In this document: in pieces, positions 28,020-38,324 of the stretch | Layout: each line of letters starts with the position of its first letter | Numbering within the stretch: position 1 is the first letter of the stretch | Assembly: GCA_947167565.1 (NCBI GenBank) | Contig: CAMVIN010000006.1 | Coordinates: 1-43,843, forward strand | Source of the DNA: an uncultured Clostridia bacterium | GTDB taxonomy: Bacteria > Bacillota > Clostridia > Lachnospirales > Lachnospiraceae | Length of the DNA stretch: 43,843 nt | Direction: 5' to 3' | The notes under the pieces: model-generated | Seen by the model: only the letters and a program-made list of their open reading frames with translations | The model's database searches: none | What the model was told of the DNA's origin: nothing | Position numbers and translations under genes: made by a program

Positions 28020-29453
28020 TCAGCCTCTCTTTCCCTGCCGAAAAAGCAGCACCGCATAACCGATGGAGAGGATTCCCGCAAGAATATAACTTACCGGCCA
28101 CGGAAGTCTAAAACCTATCTGTGCACTCAAAATATAACAGGATACGATGTACATATAAAATGTCCCCGGAATAACTGCCATCACATATGGCATCTTGTTT
28201 TGTTTCATGTATACCGCAATCATTGCACAGACAAACACCGCAGTCATCTCATTTGCCCAGGAGAAATACCGCCAGAGCACACCAAAGCCTGCCGGGCTCC
28301 CCTTTGCCCAAACGAGCACAACCGCAACTACGATAAAAATACAAATAGCCAAAAGAAGAGCATTTTTCTTCTTTGTCTGATCCAGATGTATAGCGTCCCC
28401 AATCATAATCCGAAGAGCGCGGAGTGCTGTGTCTCCGGATGTAACCGGAAGTACAATCACTCCTATAATTGCGATAATCCCTCCGACAGAACCAAGCATG
28501 TCCTTCGCGACAACGCCGACTACCGTTGTCGCCGCCGTGGAAATTGTATTCACATCTGTAAGACCAAGTCCTAATGCCCCCATTCCTGCAGCAGCCCATG
28601 TCATAGCGATAAATCCCTCTGCAATCATCATGTTGTAAAATGTCATTCTGCCCTCGCGCTCATCCGACACCGTTCTCGACACAAGGGTTGCCTGCGTCGA
28701 ATGAAATCCCGAGAGTATTCCACAGGTCACTGTCACAAAAAACAGCGGAATAAAATGCCCCTGATACGGATAGCCTGCTGCCGCCGCATTCCACACTTCA
28801 ACCAGTGGATATCCCTTCACAAAAATCCCGATGAACACTCCGACCGCCGACAACAAAAGAACCGCCCCAAAAACCGGATAAATTCGTCCGATAATCTTGT
28901 CAATCGGAAACAAAGTTGCCAGAATATAATACGCAAAAATCACTCCATATACAATCCAGACAGTCGGATTTGATATTTCACTTTTCTGCTCTATGATATG
29001 TGTCACAAAAAGATCCCCCGGTGTATAAATAAATACCACACCGATAAGCAGCATTAACAGACATACAATAACATTGTAAAAAAGGTATAGATTCCGACCG
29101 AGAAACCGCCGTACCAGACTCGGTGTCTGTTCCCCCTTGTTACGAATCGAAATCATCCCCGTCATGTAGTCGTGAAAAGCACCGCCAATAACACAACCAA
29201 TCGGAATCGTCAGAAAAGCAATCGGTCCAAATAAAATCCCCTGCAATGGCCCTAAAATCGGTCCCGTTCCTGCAATATTCAACAGTTCAATGAGACTGTT
29301 TTTCCACTTCTTCATCGGCACATAATCCACACCGTCTTTCATAGATACGGCAGGTGTTTCCTTATCTGTAGGTTTCAGCGCACGCTCACAGATTTTCCCA
29401 TAGACTGCTCCCCCCACGATGAGAATTATTAAACCTATTAAAAATGTAATCAT
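28020..29453 (-). CDS. CstA family carbon starvation/peptide transporter
   Basis: DGVDYVPMKKWKNSLIELLNIAGTGPILGPLQGILFGPIAFLTIPIGCVIGGAFHDYMTGMISIRNKG characteristic of CstA. Confidence 0.93.
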   Translation of the reverse strand: MITFLIGLIILIVGGAVYGKICERALKPTDKETPAVSMKDGVDYVPMKKWKNSLIELLNIAGTGPILGPLQGILFGPIAFLTIPIGCVIGGAFHDYMTGMISIRNKGEQTPSLVRRFLGRNLYLFYNVIVCLLMLLIGVVFIYTPGDLFVTHIIEQKSEISNPTVWIVYGVIFAYYILATLFPIDKIIGRIYPVFGAVLLLSAVGVFIGIFVKGYPLVEVWNAAAAGYPYQGHFIPLFFVTVTCGILSGFHSTQATLVSRTVSDEREGRMTFYNMMIAEGFIAMTWAAAGMGALGLGLTDVNTISTAATTVVGVVAKDMLGSVGGIIAIIGVIVLPVTSGDTALRALRIMIGDAIHLDQTKKKNALLLAICIFIVVAVVLVWAKGSPAGFGVLWRYFSWANEMTAVFVCAMIAVYMKQNKMPYVMAVIPGTFYMYIVSCYILSAQIGFRLPWPVSYILAGILSIGYAVLLFRQGKRG

Positions 29454-29552
29454 CTCACTGCTCCTCCTTGTGTAAAAATCATAAATTCCGATTTTATTAT
29501 ATCAGAAAAAACATTATTTGTGAACTATAATATGCGCAGCTGAACATACTCC

Positions 29553-31118
29553 CTACAACTCCCTCTCCAGCACAGCAAAGAGATCTGTCCCATAACTGGT
29601 ATAGCTCGGCTTCCCGGCAATCATTTTAAATGTTCTCGTTCCGTCCTCCTGCCGCTCCGCTGTCAGAAAAGAAATCCCCTTCTGCCCTTTCTCGTATAAT
29701 TCATTGGCAAGTTGGAACAGGTGCGTCACCATAAAGGTAGTCACTCTTTTCTCGTAGAATGCCTGCAAAATCGCACCGGCAATCCGGCTGCCCTCCTTCT
29801 CCGTTGTGCTGGCAAATGACTCATTTAAAAGAAATAAACTGTTTGGCACAACGGCGCTCACCATATCACTCATTCTCTTCAATTCTTCCTGCAGCCGTCC
29901 GCTGTCCAGTTTTTCACTCTCGCGCCTTGTAAAGTGAGTAAAAATCTGATGATAGACCGGCGCAGAAAAATACTCTGCCGGAACCGGCATACCGCACTGC
30001 ATGAGCACCTGCGCAATTCCATAACTGCGCAGAAAGGTAGACTTTCCTCCCTGGTTCGCCCCGGTAATCAGTGTCAGAATATTTCCCTTCAGCGTCAAAT
30101 CGTTTGGCACCGGTCTGCTCTGCATATAAATTGCCATGGACAATTCATACAGGCCTTTCACATGAATCTCATCGGTGTCAGAATTCTCTCCCCCCATCCT
30201 GTCCCCGTCACGATCATCAACCGGAGAACATGGAACCGGTACGGACAGTGGAATGGACAACTCTTTCATCCTCTGCATAAAACAGACCGCTCCCCGGTAA
30301 AAAGCCATCTCCTCTGCCAGATGCTCATAAAATAACATCATCTGTTCCAGATACGAATGAAACATTTTCATAATATGCGCCATCGTGGATTCAGTAAGAT
30401 GATGAATGTCGTCCTTCAGTGCGGCGTTATTGCTGGTGGACATTGTATTTTTCTTGAAATTACTGATAAAGTTTTTGAGCGTTCCCTGTACCGGCTTCGG
30501 ACCGCGCCTTTTTTCCCTCGCGCAGTAATTCAGACGAATTTCATCTATTTTCATTCCGCCACCCAGTTTGAAAGAGTAACCGATTTCTCCGCCGGAAATA
30601 AAATTTTTCAATTCATTTAATTTATCGCCAATCTCCTCTATCGGCTCCTTTTTCAGACGATGAACAAGACCGATCAGTCCTCTTGATGACACTCTCTGTT
30701 CATAGCGGACCAGAAGTTTTGTGAGGTCAATCAACTCCTCCTGTCCCTGCGTCAGATATGCCAGCGTCTCAATCATCTCCCCTGCCTTGCTGTGGGAGCG
30801 CGTCAGATTCATCTCTCTCTTCTGCTTAAATTTTTGAAGTTCCGTGTACTGGCGAACGGCACACTCATACATCTCCTCGAGCATATCCGGATGAGAATAG
30901 AAATCCTGTAAAATTTCCTGACGATAAATAATCTCCTCCCTTGTCCGAAGAGGAATCATCATTACCTTATTCACTTTTTCAAGTATGAGCATATCTTCCC
31001 TTGCCATCGTGCGAAAAATAATATCAAGATTTAAATCTTTTATGACATCCCGCCGTGAATAGTATGGCTTCTTTCCATCGGTGGAAGAATCCCGATACAA
31101 TAAATATGAATCTGTCAT
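29553..31118 (-). CDS. MutS-like ATPase (MutS domain V family) B
   Basis: TGANQGGKSTFLRSYGIAQVLMQCG, LFLLNESFASTTEKEGSRIAGAIL, TFMVTHLFQLANELY. Confidence 0.88.
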   Translation of the reverse strand: MTDSYLLYRDSSTDGKKPYYSRRDVIKDLNLDIIFRTMAREDMLILEKVNKVMMIPLRTREEIIYRQEILQDFYSHPDMLEEMYECAVRQYTELQKFKQKREMNLTRSHSKAGEMIETLAYLTQGQEELIDLTKLLVRYEQRVSSRGLIGLVHRLKKEPIEEIGDKLNELKNFISGGEIGYSFKLGGGMKIDEIRLNYCAREKRRGPKPVQGTLKNFISNFKKNTMSTSNNAALKDDIHHLTESTMAHIMKMFHSYLEQMMLFYEHLAEEMAFYRGAVCFMQRMKELSIPLSVPVPCSPVDDRDGDRMGGENSDTDEIHVKGLYELSMAIYMQSRPVPNDLTLKGNILTLITGANQGGKSTFLRSYGIAQVLMQCGMPVPAEYFSAPVYHQIFTHFTRRESEKLDSGRLQEELKRMSDMVSAVVPNSLFLLNESFASTTEKEGSRIAGAILQAFYEKRVTTFMVTHLFQLANELYEKGQKGISFLTAERQEDGTRTFKMIAGKPSYTSYGTDLFAVLEREL

Positions 31119-32641
31119 GGCAGCCTCCTCATCAAATCATCATATCCCAATTCAAATTTCTTCACCAGGGAATCCGAATATCCATATCCCTGCGCCTGCA
31201 TCGGCATCATCTGATACGTTCTCTTGTTCTCTTCGCCCTCTTCAATCTGTGCCACCAGGCTGACAATAGAATCCGTCTCCTCTGCCAATTCCTGAATATG
31301 CGTCACATAAATTCCGTAGCAGCCCTTCTCAAGAAAATAAGCCATCACCTTTTTTCCCATGATCAGAGCATCATGTGTAGTCGCCGTCGTAAATAATTCA
31401 TTGAGAATCACAAACTGATTCTTCCTATCCCGGTGCATCATCGGAGCGAGCCTGTCGATTTCATCCTTTAATTTACCGGAGTTGGACTGAATACTCTCCT
31501 CTACCTCAAAGTGCGTGGAAATCCCCTCAAATGCCGGAAGTGTGAGGGAAGCTGCATTTGCATACAATCCCATCAGGGAAAAGTATACACTCTGTCCCAT
31601 TGAACGGGCAAATGTCGTCTTGCCGCCCTGATTAGGTCCTGTCACAACAAAAAAAGAGGCGTGTTCCGGGTAACAAAAATCATTCGAGACCACCTCATAC
31701 TCCCGATGTGCATTTTTCCATACAAGAGCAATGTCATAAAGATCTCTTCCGGAAAATTTTTCTCCTGATACCTCCTGTGGAAACTTCATCGGATATCCCA
31801 TCTCTTCTGTTTTATTCTTGAAAATAAGGAACGCAAGATAAAACTGCACTTCCTTCTCAAAGCACAGCAATTCTTCTGAATAGAATTCCGGATAATCCAC
31901 ATAAAAACCAAGCAGTTCATTCATGAGTTCCGGCTTGCTCTTTCGCAAAATCTCAACCAGGGACATTTCAAGATAGGACGGCTCCAACGGATTTGTAAAA
32001 ATTCCCGGCAAAACATCCGATATTTTTTTATCTTCTATCGACAGTAAATTTGCCAAATCAAACAAATAATTCTCTTCGCTGCGCTCCTCTGTAATCGTAA
32101 TCCGATCCTCATTGATTACCAATTGAAAGCAAACTTGCGAAAAGAGTTCATTGACGCGAACAAGCTCTGTGTCAAATTTTCGTTCCCTCCACTTCTTCAC
32201 ACAATCACTCACAAAATCACGCAGGGAGCAAAATCCCTCTGCGTGTAGTTTACATTCCGATAGTGCCTCTTCCAAATTCACCAAGGCATCCCAGTATACC
32301 GTCGCCGCCTTTAAATGATAACTCGCTGTCTGAATTTTATTATTACATTGAATACCGAGGGTATACGCCTCTCTTGATGCTTTCATACGCAGACAAAACT
32401 CCCGCACAGCAACAAATAATTTATCCTCTGACAAATCTTCAAACACTGCGTGTCGATATTCTATCAACTCCTGTGATACCGGAAAGGTAAAAAAGTAAGG
32501 CCGAAGATCATAGTCCCTCACTGACCGCTGAATTACATCCAATAAATAATGCAATTGCAGATCCTGAAAAAACTCCGGCATCGACTGCAAAAGTTTTATT
32601 TTTGAATCTGCAAATAAAATACTTTTATACGCCATAAACAA
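31115..32641 (-). CDS. MutS-like ATPase (MutS domain V family) A
   Basis: TGPNQGGKTTFARSMGQSVYFSLMGLYANA, FVILNELFTTATTHDALIMGKKVM, IYVTHIQELAEE; ATGA overlap with the downstream paralogue. Confidence 0.88.
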   Translation of the reverse strand: MFMAYKSILFADSKIKLLQSMPEFFQDLQLHYLLDVIQRSVRDYDLRPYFFTFPVSQELIEYRHAVFEDLSEDKLFVAVREFCLRMKASREAYTLGIQCNNKIQTASYHLKAATVYWDALVNLEEALSECKLHAEGFCSLRDFVSDCVKKWRERKFDTELVRVNELFSQVCFQLVINEDRITITEERSEENYLFDLANLLSIEDKKISDVLPGIFTNPLEPSYLEMSLVEILRKSKPELMNELLGFYVDYPEFYSEELLCFEKEVQFYLAFLIFKNKTEEMGYPMKFPQEVSGEKFSGRDLYDIALVWKNAHREYEVVSNDFCYPEHASFFVVTGPNQGGKTTFARSMGQSVYFSLMGLYANAASLTLPAFEGISTHFEVEESIQSNSGKLKDEIDRLAPMMHRDRKNQFVILNELFTTATTHDALIMGKKVMAYFLEKGCYGIYVTHIQELAEETDSIVSLVAQIEEGEENKRTYQMMPMQAQGYGYSDSLVKKFELGYDDLMRRLP

Positions 32642-32649
32642 CCTCCCAT

Positions 32650-34314
32650 CTACCTTCTTCTCCTGTCATGTCTGCCCTGATAATGTCTTGCCTTATCCTG
32701 ATACATTGCCTCATCTGCGCGCTTAAATACTTCATTATACTCCCGATCCTTACCGCGAACATAAAAGCCGGCACCTTTAGACATAGAAAGAGGCTCATCA
32801 TACTTTTTATTTCTCTCATTAAAAGTTTTTACAATCTCATCATAGTGATCCAAAGCCTCCTTCATTTCCTTCTCTGTCATGGACTCCGCCACCACAATAA
32901 ATTCATCACCACCAATTCGATAAACCTGCTCTTCACCAAACACTCTCTTAATAGCACCGGCTGCATCCGTAATCAGCATATCTCCCTGCTCATGACCGAA
33001 TTCATCATTCATTCGCTTTAACCCATTGACATCAAATACCGCCACTGCAAACTCTGCCATATCCTCCTGTATTTTTTTATCCAGTAGTTTTATCAAATCA
33101 AGATACGCTGTTTTGTTGCGGACTCCGGTCATCGCATCTGTGTATGCCTGTGTCCGGATATAAGAAATATATTCCTGAAGTTCTGTAGCAATCATGCGAA
33201 TACTATCTGCCAGTTTGCCGATTTCATCTTCTGATTTGTAAGTAATCTGTGCATTTAATTCCCCTCTGGCAATGCGTGAAGAACCAGCCGTTAGTTCTTG
33301 AATTGGACGCACGATTCTTACCATAACCCGCCATGCCACCAATAACACCAATACTAAAATAATTCCAAGAACAAGAATCATTTGCTGTCCCATTTTTGTT
33401 CTCAGTTTCATAATATCCTTTTCTGGAACTGATATAGAAAATAACATGTCATTCTCTAATTTTTCAGAGACAAGCCGCTGTTTTTTTCCGCGCCAATTAT
33501 AAAAACTAATCTCATCCGACTGCCCATCGCATTTATCATATACCAATTCCGTGAGTTCCTCCAGCTCTGCATCAAACAGTGCCGCCTTCAGCCCCTTCGG
33601 ATAATCTTTGTGATAAATCAAGTTCCCCTTGCCGCCTACAATAAACCCAAAACCATTATCATAGTGCACAGAGTCCACAACACTTTGAATCTTTGACATA
33701 TCAATATCCATTCCCACGACGCCGAGCAGTTTTTCATCAACAAAAACCGGAGCAACATAGGATATCATGTAAACATTGATATTTTCATTGGAATATGGTT
33801 CCATCCACAACGCTTCCTGATCTTGTATCGGCTCATAATACCAGCCAACATGTTCTCTATCCGTCTTATCATATTTGGTAAGGTCGGTAGGATTAATTTT
33901 TGCGTAATTGCCCTCCCCGTCATTTTTCATAAAAAATCCGGCAGTTCCACCATATGTCTCCGGCTCTAAGCGAAAATACAGCGAACATACATCCCCTGAA
34001 ACCTTTGCCTCTCCCACCGAAAGCAGGGCAATTTCATTCAACATATCATTCCTGTAAATTGAGTCATTTTTTAATTTCTGAACATTTATTTTATCAGCAA
34101 TATAATTTTTAGCATTCGTCACAGCCTCCTCTACACCCTGAAATTTGACGTTCAAATCCGAAGATTTTTGTCGAATTAAAAGAGAAATCATCTCGGTGGA
34201 ATCTTCCTCAATTACCGTTTGCACATAATACGTGCCGAGTGCGGCAAGTAAAAGAAACACTCCTACAATAGAACCACAAATAAGAAACAAAAATTTCGAT
34301 CTGATTGAATGCAA
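32650..34314 (-). CDS. Diguanylate cyclase with extracellular Cache-like sensor and HAMP
   Basis: N-terminal TM, Cache-like region (VGWYYEPIQDQEALWMEPY..., GVVGMDID), HAMP, GGDEF (YRIGGDEFIVV). Confidence 0.92.
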   Translation of the reverse strand: MHSIRSKFLFLICGSIVGVFLLLAALGTYYVQTVIEEDSTEMISLLIRQKSSDLNVKFQGVEEAVTNAKNYIADKINVQKLKNDSIYRNDMLNEIALLSVGEAKVSGDVCSLYFRLEPETYGGTAGFFMKNDGEGNYAKINPTDLTKYDKTDREHVGWYYEPIQDQEALWMEPYSNENINVYMISYVAPVFVDEKLLGVVGMDIDMSKIQSVVDSVHYDNGFGFIVGGKGNLIYHKDYPKGLKAALFDAELEELTELVYDKCDGQSDEISFYNWRGKKQRLVSEKLENDMLFSISVPEKDIMKLRTKMGQQMILVLGIILVLVLLVAWRVMVRIVRPIQELTAGSSRIARGELNAQITYKSEDEIGKLADSIRMIATELQEYISYIRTQAYTDAMTGVRNKTAYLDLIKLLDKKIQEDMAEFAVAVFDVNGLKRMNDEFGHEQGDMLITDAAGAIKRVFGEEQVYRIGGDEFIVVAESMTEKEMKEALDHYDEIVKTFNERNKKYDEPLSMSKGAGFYVRGKDREYNEVFKRADEAMYQDKARHYQGRHDRRRR

Positions 34315-34325
34315 TGTTATACCTC

Positions 34326-35699
34326 CTAATTGCGCTTTACTCCATTTCCACCCATCTCTTTGACTAAGTAGCAGCCCTGCGCTGCCCTGTAATAGTTTTT
34401 CTTAATAGAATCGGATAATCTCACTTCTGTAACACCGACAGAGACAGTAACACGACCACCCTTCTCGACCTCTTTACAAAAATCACGACACAATTCATAT
34501 CCCTCATCTAAAGACCACTTCATAAGGACTGTAAATTCATCGCCACCCCACCGAAAGAGCTGTCCTTCCTTTCCGAGCATCTCCTGCGCACACTGTACAA
34601 TTGATTGCAGCACATCGTCACCATCAACGATATCATTGGCTTCTTTAAAAAAGTCGATATCAAATACAGCTAATGATTTGTATCGCGCCGTATTGAATAC
34701 CCCACGCTCTCCGTATACTTCCTTAAAATAATTCCGGTTTGGCAAGCCGGTAAGCGAATCAATCTGTCTATTTTCCTTCTGCCAGCTAAGAGTTCTTCTT
34801 TCAATATAACGTAAAATAAAAATTCCTGCAAAAAGCACACAAATAAACAAAAACAAATTCCGATACAAGTACGTCGGATCAATTTCTTTTTCTGCCTGAG
34901 CATCACTCTCCTGAACAGTCAGATACCAATCGGCAGACTGCATATATTTCGTAATGACATAGCCATCGCCTTTATTCGTATAAACAAAATCGGATTTGTC
35001 TGACATCATCTGATCAATCAGATATGCGGTCTCTATATTGAGAGAACCGGTATCGCTCTGGTCAAGCCCCTGTGCATTGACTATATTCACTTCTATGTGG
35101 TACTCTTCCTCCCACTCACTCATCATATTCTGAATTTCTGACATCGCAATTCCGACACCGCAGACACCGAGAAGATTTCCTTTGTCATCTTCCATTCGAC
35201 TGTCCACAAATACTGTCAGAATCTCGTTATTCACCAAATCATTTTCAACAAACAGAGCATATTTTTTTTGACTTTTTACAAATTCAGAATACCAGGCATC
35301 CAATTCGTCTGCTTTCGTGTCAATTTCCTTTTTCGCACCGCTATAGGTATAATATCGCCTTGTCGCATCAGACACAAGAAAAGCCGTTGCATATGACTCA
35401 CCCTGCTTAATCGTGCTGAGATAGGATTTTATCTGAGAATCAAATTCCTCCGCTGGCATAGTTTTTTCTGATTTGATTTTTTCAAATAAAAATTCATCTT
35501 TCGCCATCATCTTTGAGACCTGTATCGGCCCCTGTAATTTTGCCTCTATTGCATCATGAATCCGTGTTGCCAGAAGAATACTCTGATTTTTGGATTCCTC
35601 GCTTCCCACCCCGGTCATCATATAATGTAAAATTGTAGAGCAGGAAAATAATACCAAAAGTAAACCTACCAGCAAGATATATTTTGTCGCACCTTTCAT
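34326..35699 (-). CDS. Diguanylate cyclase with extracellular Cache-like sensor
   Basis: Two TM segments flanking sensor (GVCGVGIAMSEIQ), GGDEF (FRWGGDEFTVLM). Confidence 0.9.
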   Translation of the reverse strand: MKGATKYILLVGLLLVLFSCSTILHYMMTGVGSEESKNQSILLATRIHDAIEAKLQGPIQVSKMMAKDEFLFEKIKSEKTMPAEEFDSQIKSYLSTIKQGESYATAFLVSDATRRYYTYSGAKKEIDTKADELDAWYSEFVKSQKKYALFVENDLVNNEILTVFVDSRMEDDKGNLLGVCGVGIAMSEIQNMMSEWEEEYHIEVNIVNAQGLDQSDTGSLNIETAYLIDQMMSDKSDFVYTNKGDGYVITKYMQSADWYLTVQESDAQAEKEIDPTYLYRNLFLFICVLFAGIFILRYIERRTLSWQKENRQIDSLTGLPNRNYFKEVYGERGVFNTARYKSLAVFDIDFFKEANDIVDGDDVLQSIVQCAQEMLGKEGQLFRWGGDEFTVLMKWSLDEGYELCRDFCKEVEKGGRVTVSVGVTEVRLSDSIKKNYYRAAQGCYLVKEMGGNGVKRN

Positions 35700-35778
35700 C
35701 TTTTATTTCTCCCTCTCAGCTACATTCCCAAACTTATCCATAAATTTAATTCTAACATAACGCAGCAGCACATGCAAT

Positions 35779-37005
35779 TTAATTTTTACGCAGTTCAGAA
35801 AGGATTTCCTGTCTCCTTGTTCCCACAAGAAGTTCTTGGCTGTACTCAAAATATTTTTCACAAGGTTCCTCTGCCAGAAATCGAACGCTGTCCGCCGTTA
35901 TGGTAAGCTCTGTCACAAAGAGAACCATTTCTTCACCACCGGAAAATGCACTTTCCATAAATACAAAGGCCTGTTCCATCGCAATCTTTGCGCGCTCTTT
36001 TTTCTGCGCCCTGTCATCCTCTGCTGACAAATACTCACGAATTCTCTGCAACAGTGCGGTGAGAACCATTTCTACCACCATAATTTTTTCATCGAATTCC
36101 GCACGTGTAAGTCTCTCATAAATTACAGCCGGCACCTGTCCCGCAAGGATACCATCCATCGGATATTCTTCCTCGTATTTTCCATAGAGATCCAGATATG
36201 CCGCCACATCCTCTGCAACATCCCGGTGAGGGAGATATTCATAGATGACCTCCTCCGTCACGGCAAATCCCGACTCACGGTACAAGTACAGGAGGTGGCT
36301 AAAATCCTCCCAGCCCCTCGCCGTCACAAAATGCATGCCGTCCACATCATTTTCAATGCGGTAAAAATTTTTCGGATGAAGGTCAAGATATCCCATGATT
36401 GCCCCGTGAATTCCCACGTCTCTTGCGTATTCTTTCCACACCTTATAATCCGCCTCAATCACCATCTGGCGCACGCGGTCAAGAGTCACTACATCAAATT
36501 CCCGTACCGATTTATTATATTCCGGCGGATTTCCGGCAGCCACAATAATCCAGCCCTGTGGAACCTTCTGGTTGCCAAATGTTTTTTTCTGAAGAAACTG
36601 CAGCATTGTCGGTGCCAGCGTTTCTGATACACAGTTGATTTCATCGATAAAAAGAATCCCCTCACGCTTTCCCTCACGCTCAATTTCCCGATAAACGCTG
36701 GCAATTATTTCACTCATCGTATACTCTGTGACCGAATATTTTTTCCCGTCAAATATCTCCTCTTTGATAAATGGAAGTCCCACGGCACTCTGTCTTGTGT
36801 GGTGAGTGATTGTATAGGCCACGAGCCCAATTTCACACTCCCTTGCAATCTGCTCCATAATCTGAGTCTTGCCGACTCCCGGCGGACCGATTAAAAGAAG
36901 CGGCCGCTGACGGATTTCCGGAATCCTGTATTCTCCTGACTGGTTCTTTTTCAAATAAACGGATATTGTATTTTTTATTTCCTGTTTTGCCTCTTTAATA
37001 TTCAT
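35779..37005 (-). CDS. MoxR-like AAA+ ATPase
   Basis: LLLIGPPGVGKTQIMEQIA, ILFIDEINCVSETLAPTMLQFLQKKTFGNQKVPQGWIIVAAGNPPEYNKSVREFDVVTLDRVR. Confidence 0.92.
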   Translation of the reverse strand: MNIKEAKQEIKNTISVYLKKNQSGEYRIPEIRQRPLLLIGPPGVGKTQIMEQIARECEIGLVAYTITHHTRQSAVGLPFIKEEIFDGKKYSVTEYTMSEIIASVYREIEREGKREGILFIDEINCVSETLAPTMLQFLQKKTFGNQKVPQGWIIVAAGNPPEYNKSVREFDVVTLDRVRQMVIEADYKVWKEYARDVGIHGAIMGYLDLHPKNFYRIENDVDGMHFVTARGWEDFSHLLYLYRESGFAVTEEVIYEYLPHRDVAEDVAAYLDLYGKYEEEYPMDGILAGQVPAVIYERLTRAEFDEKIMVVEMVLTALLQRIREYLSAEDDRAQKKERAKIAMEQAFVFMESAFSGGEEMVLFVTELTITADSVRFLAEEPCEKYFEYSQELLVGTRRQEILSELRKN

Positions 37006-38324
37006 GGTTTAATTTTACCTCCATCCATAATCTCATCCGGCTCCACCTGCATGCGCATAGCCCAGGATGGTACTTTTTCTTCCTCAAAATCCTCCAAAAA
37101 CAAAAACGCTGTTTTGTATTCCGGTCTTTTTTTCGGATAGATTCCCTTCCCATCTGTAAAATATAAAAGTCCGCAGAGGTTATCAAATGCCCCCTCAGCG
37201 AGCAGACTGTCCACATACTGAAATGCCGGACGAAAGTCCGTACTCCCGCCACCCTTCACCTCGAAATCGGCGAAGAGTTTTTCGATATCGCCCTCTCCTG
37301 TCAGCACTGTGTCAGACTGTACTTTTTCGTCTGCCTGAATCAGATGGACTTTACAAGTCCGGAAAAAATTATTTTCCTCTGTCAAAAGATGAAATGTCTC
37401 TTTTAAAAAATTTTCTATCAGGGAACCACTCGTGGAATAACTGGTGTCCACGACAATGACAAAATCCTGAATCTTTTTGTTTTCCCGGCTCTCAAGAGGT
37501 TCAATGAGCGGCATATTCCGATAGATAGAAAGTCCATACATATAAAATCCCAAGTCAAACTCATCGGGGTCTATCTGCATTTCTTCCCGGCAGACCATAA
37601 ATTTTTTCAGAAAATCCTGATAGTTTCTCCTGCTCTTAGCCGCCTTCATCTGATAAGTTACAAGATCCTCGCCGTCCCCCTCTTCACGCCCCTGTCTGCG
37701 CTGCTCTGTCTGTGTCTGCTTCCCGACCTTTTGCCACTTTTTCTTAAGAGCAATCTGTCTCTCATTTAATTCTTTTTCTTTTGGCCAGAATGCATGGTCA
37801 TCCGCAAAGAATTCCCGGTAATACGCCTGGATTTTCTCTGTCGGTTTCCCCTGTAAATACCGATAGACAACTGCTGCCGAGACAGCCCTGCCCTCGCTCT
37901 TTAATTCCTCGTAGACCTGACTTCTGACAAGTCCGATAATCCGTCTCGTACACTCTTTGTCCATGTGGTCAATCGTATATTCCACCGCAATATCACAGGC
38001 GATGCCCCACAGATATGGCGTGCGGCTGCCCCGCATCCACAAATGTGAAAATAGACAGTGCAGAACACTGTGCAGATAAACCCGACTCAGATATGCCGGA
38101 TTTTTTTCAAACAACCGGAGGGTCTGCTCCGTTGAATAAAATAAAATATCCCCATCCGTGGCAAGCGTCGTCAGCCTGCCGTCCGAACGATAAGAAAAAG
38201 CGGAGAGCGCCGAACTCAGGAATCGCAGTTCCATGTAGAGTTCGTCCCTTGTATACCGCAATATTTTTTCAGACATCTGCTGTTCCCAGTATGTCTGTGA
38301 TTTTTCAACAATCTCTGACTTCAT
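37002..38324 (-). CDS. VWA-like domain protein with inactive-looking metallopeptidase-like N-terminus (DUF2201-type)
   Basis: N-term LHSVLHCLFSHLWMRGSRTPYLWGIACDIAVEY; VWA-like QDFVIVVDTSYSTSGSLIENFLKET...GGGSTDFRPAFQYVDSL..LLYFTDGKGIYP; ATGA overlap with the MoxR gene. Confidence 0.88.
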   Translation of the reverse strand: MKSEIVEKSQTYWEQQMSEKILRYTRDELYMELRFLSSALSAFSYRSDGRLTTLATDGDILFYSTEQTLRLFEKNPAYLSRVYLHSVLHCLFSHLWMRGSRTPYLWGIACDIAVEYTIDHMDKECTRRIIGLVRSQVYEELKSEGRAVSAAVVYRYLQGKPTEKIQAYYREFFADDHAFWPKEKELNERQIALKKKWQKVGKQTQTEQRRQGREEGDGEDLVTYQMKAAKSRRNYQDFLKKFMVCREEMQIDPDEFDLGFYMYGLSIYRNMPLIEPLESRENKKIQDFVIVVDTSYSTSGSLIENFLKETFHLLTEENNFFRTCKVHLIQADEKVQSDTVLTGEGDIEKLFADFEVKGGGSTDFRPAFQYVDSLLAEGAFDNLCGLLYFTDGKGIYPKKRPEYKTAFLFLEDFEEEKVPSWAMRMQVEPDEIMDGGKIKP

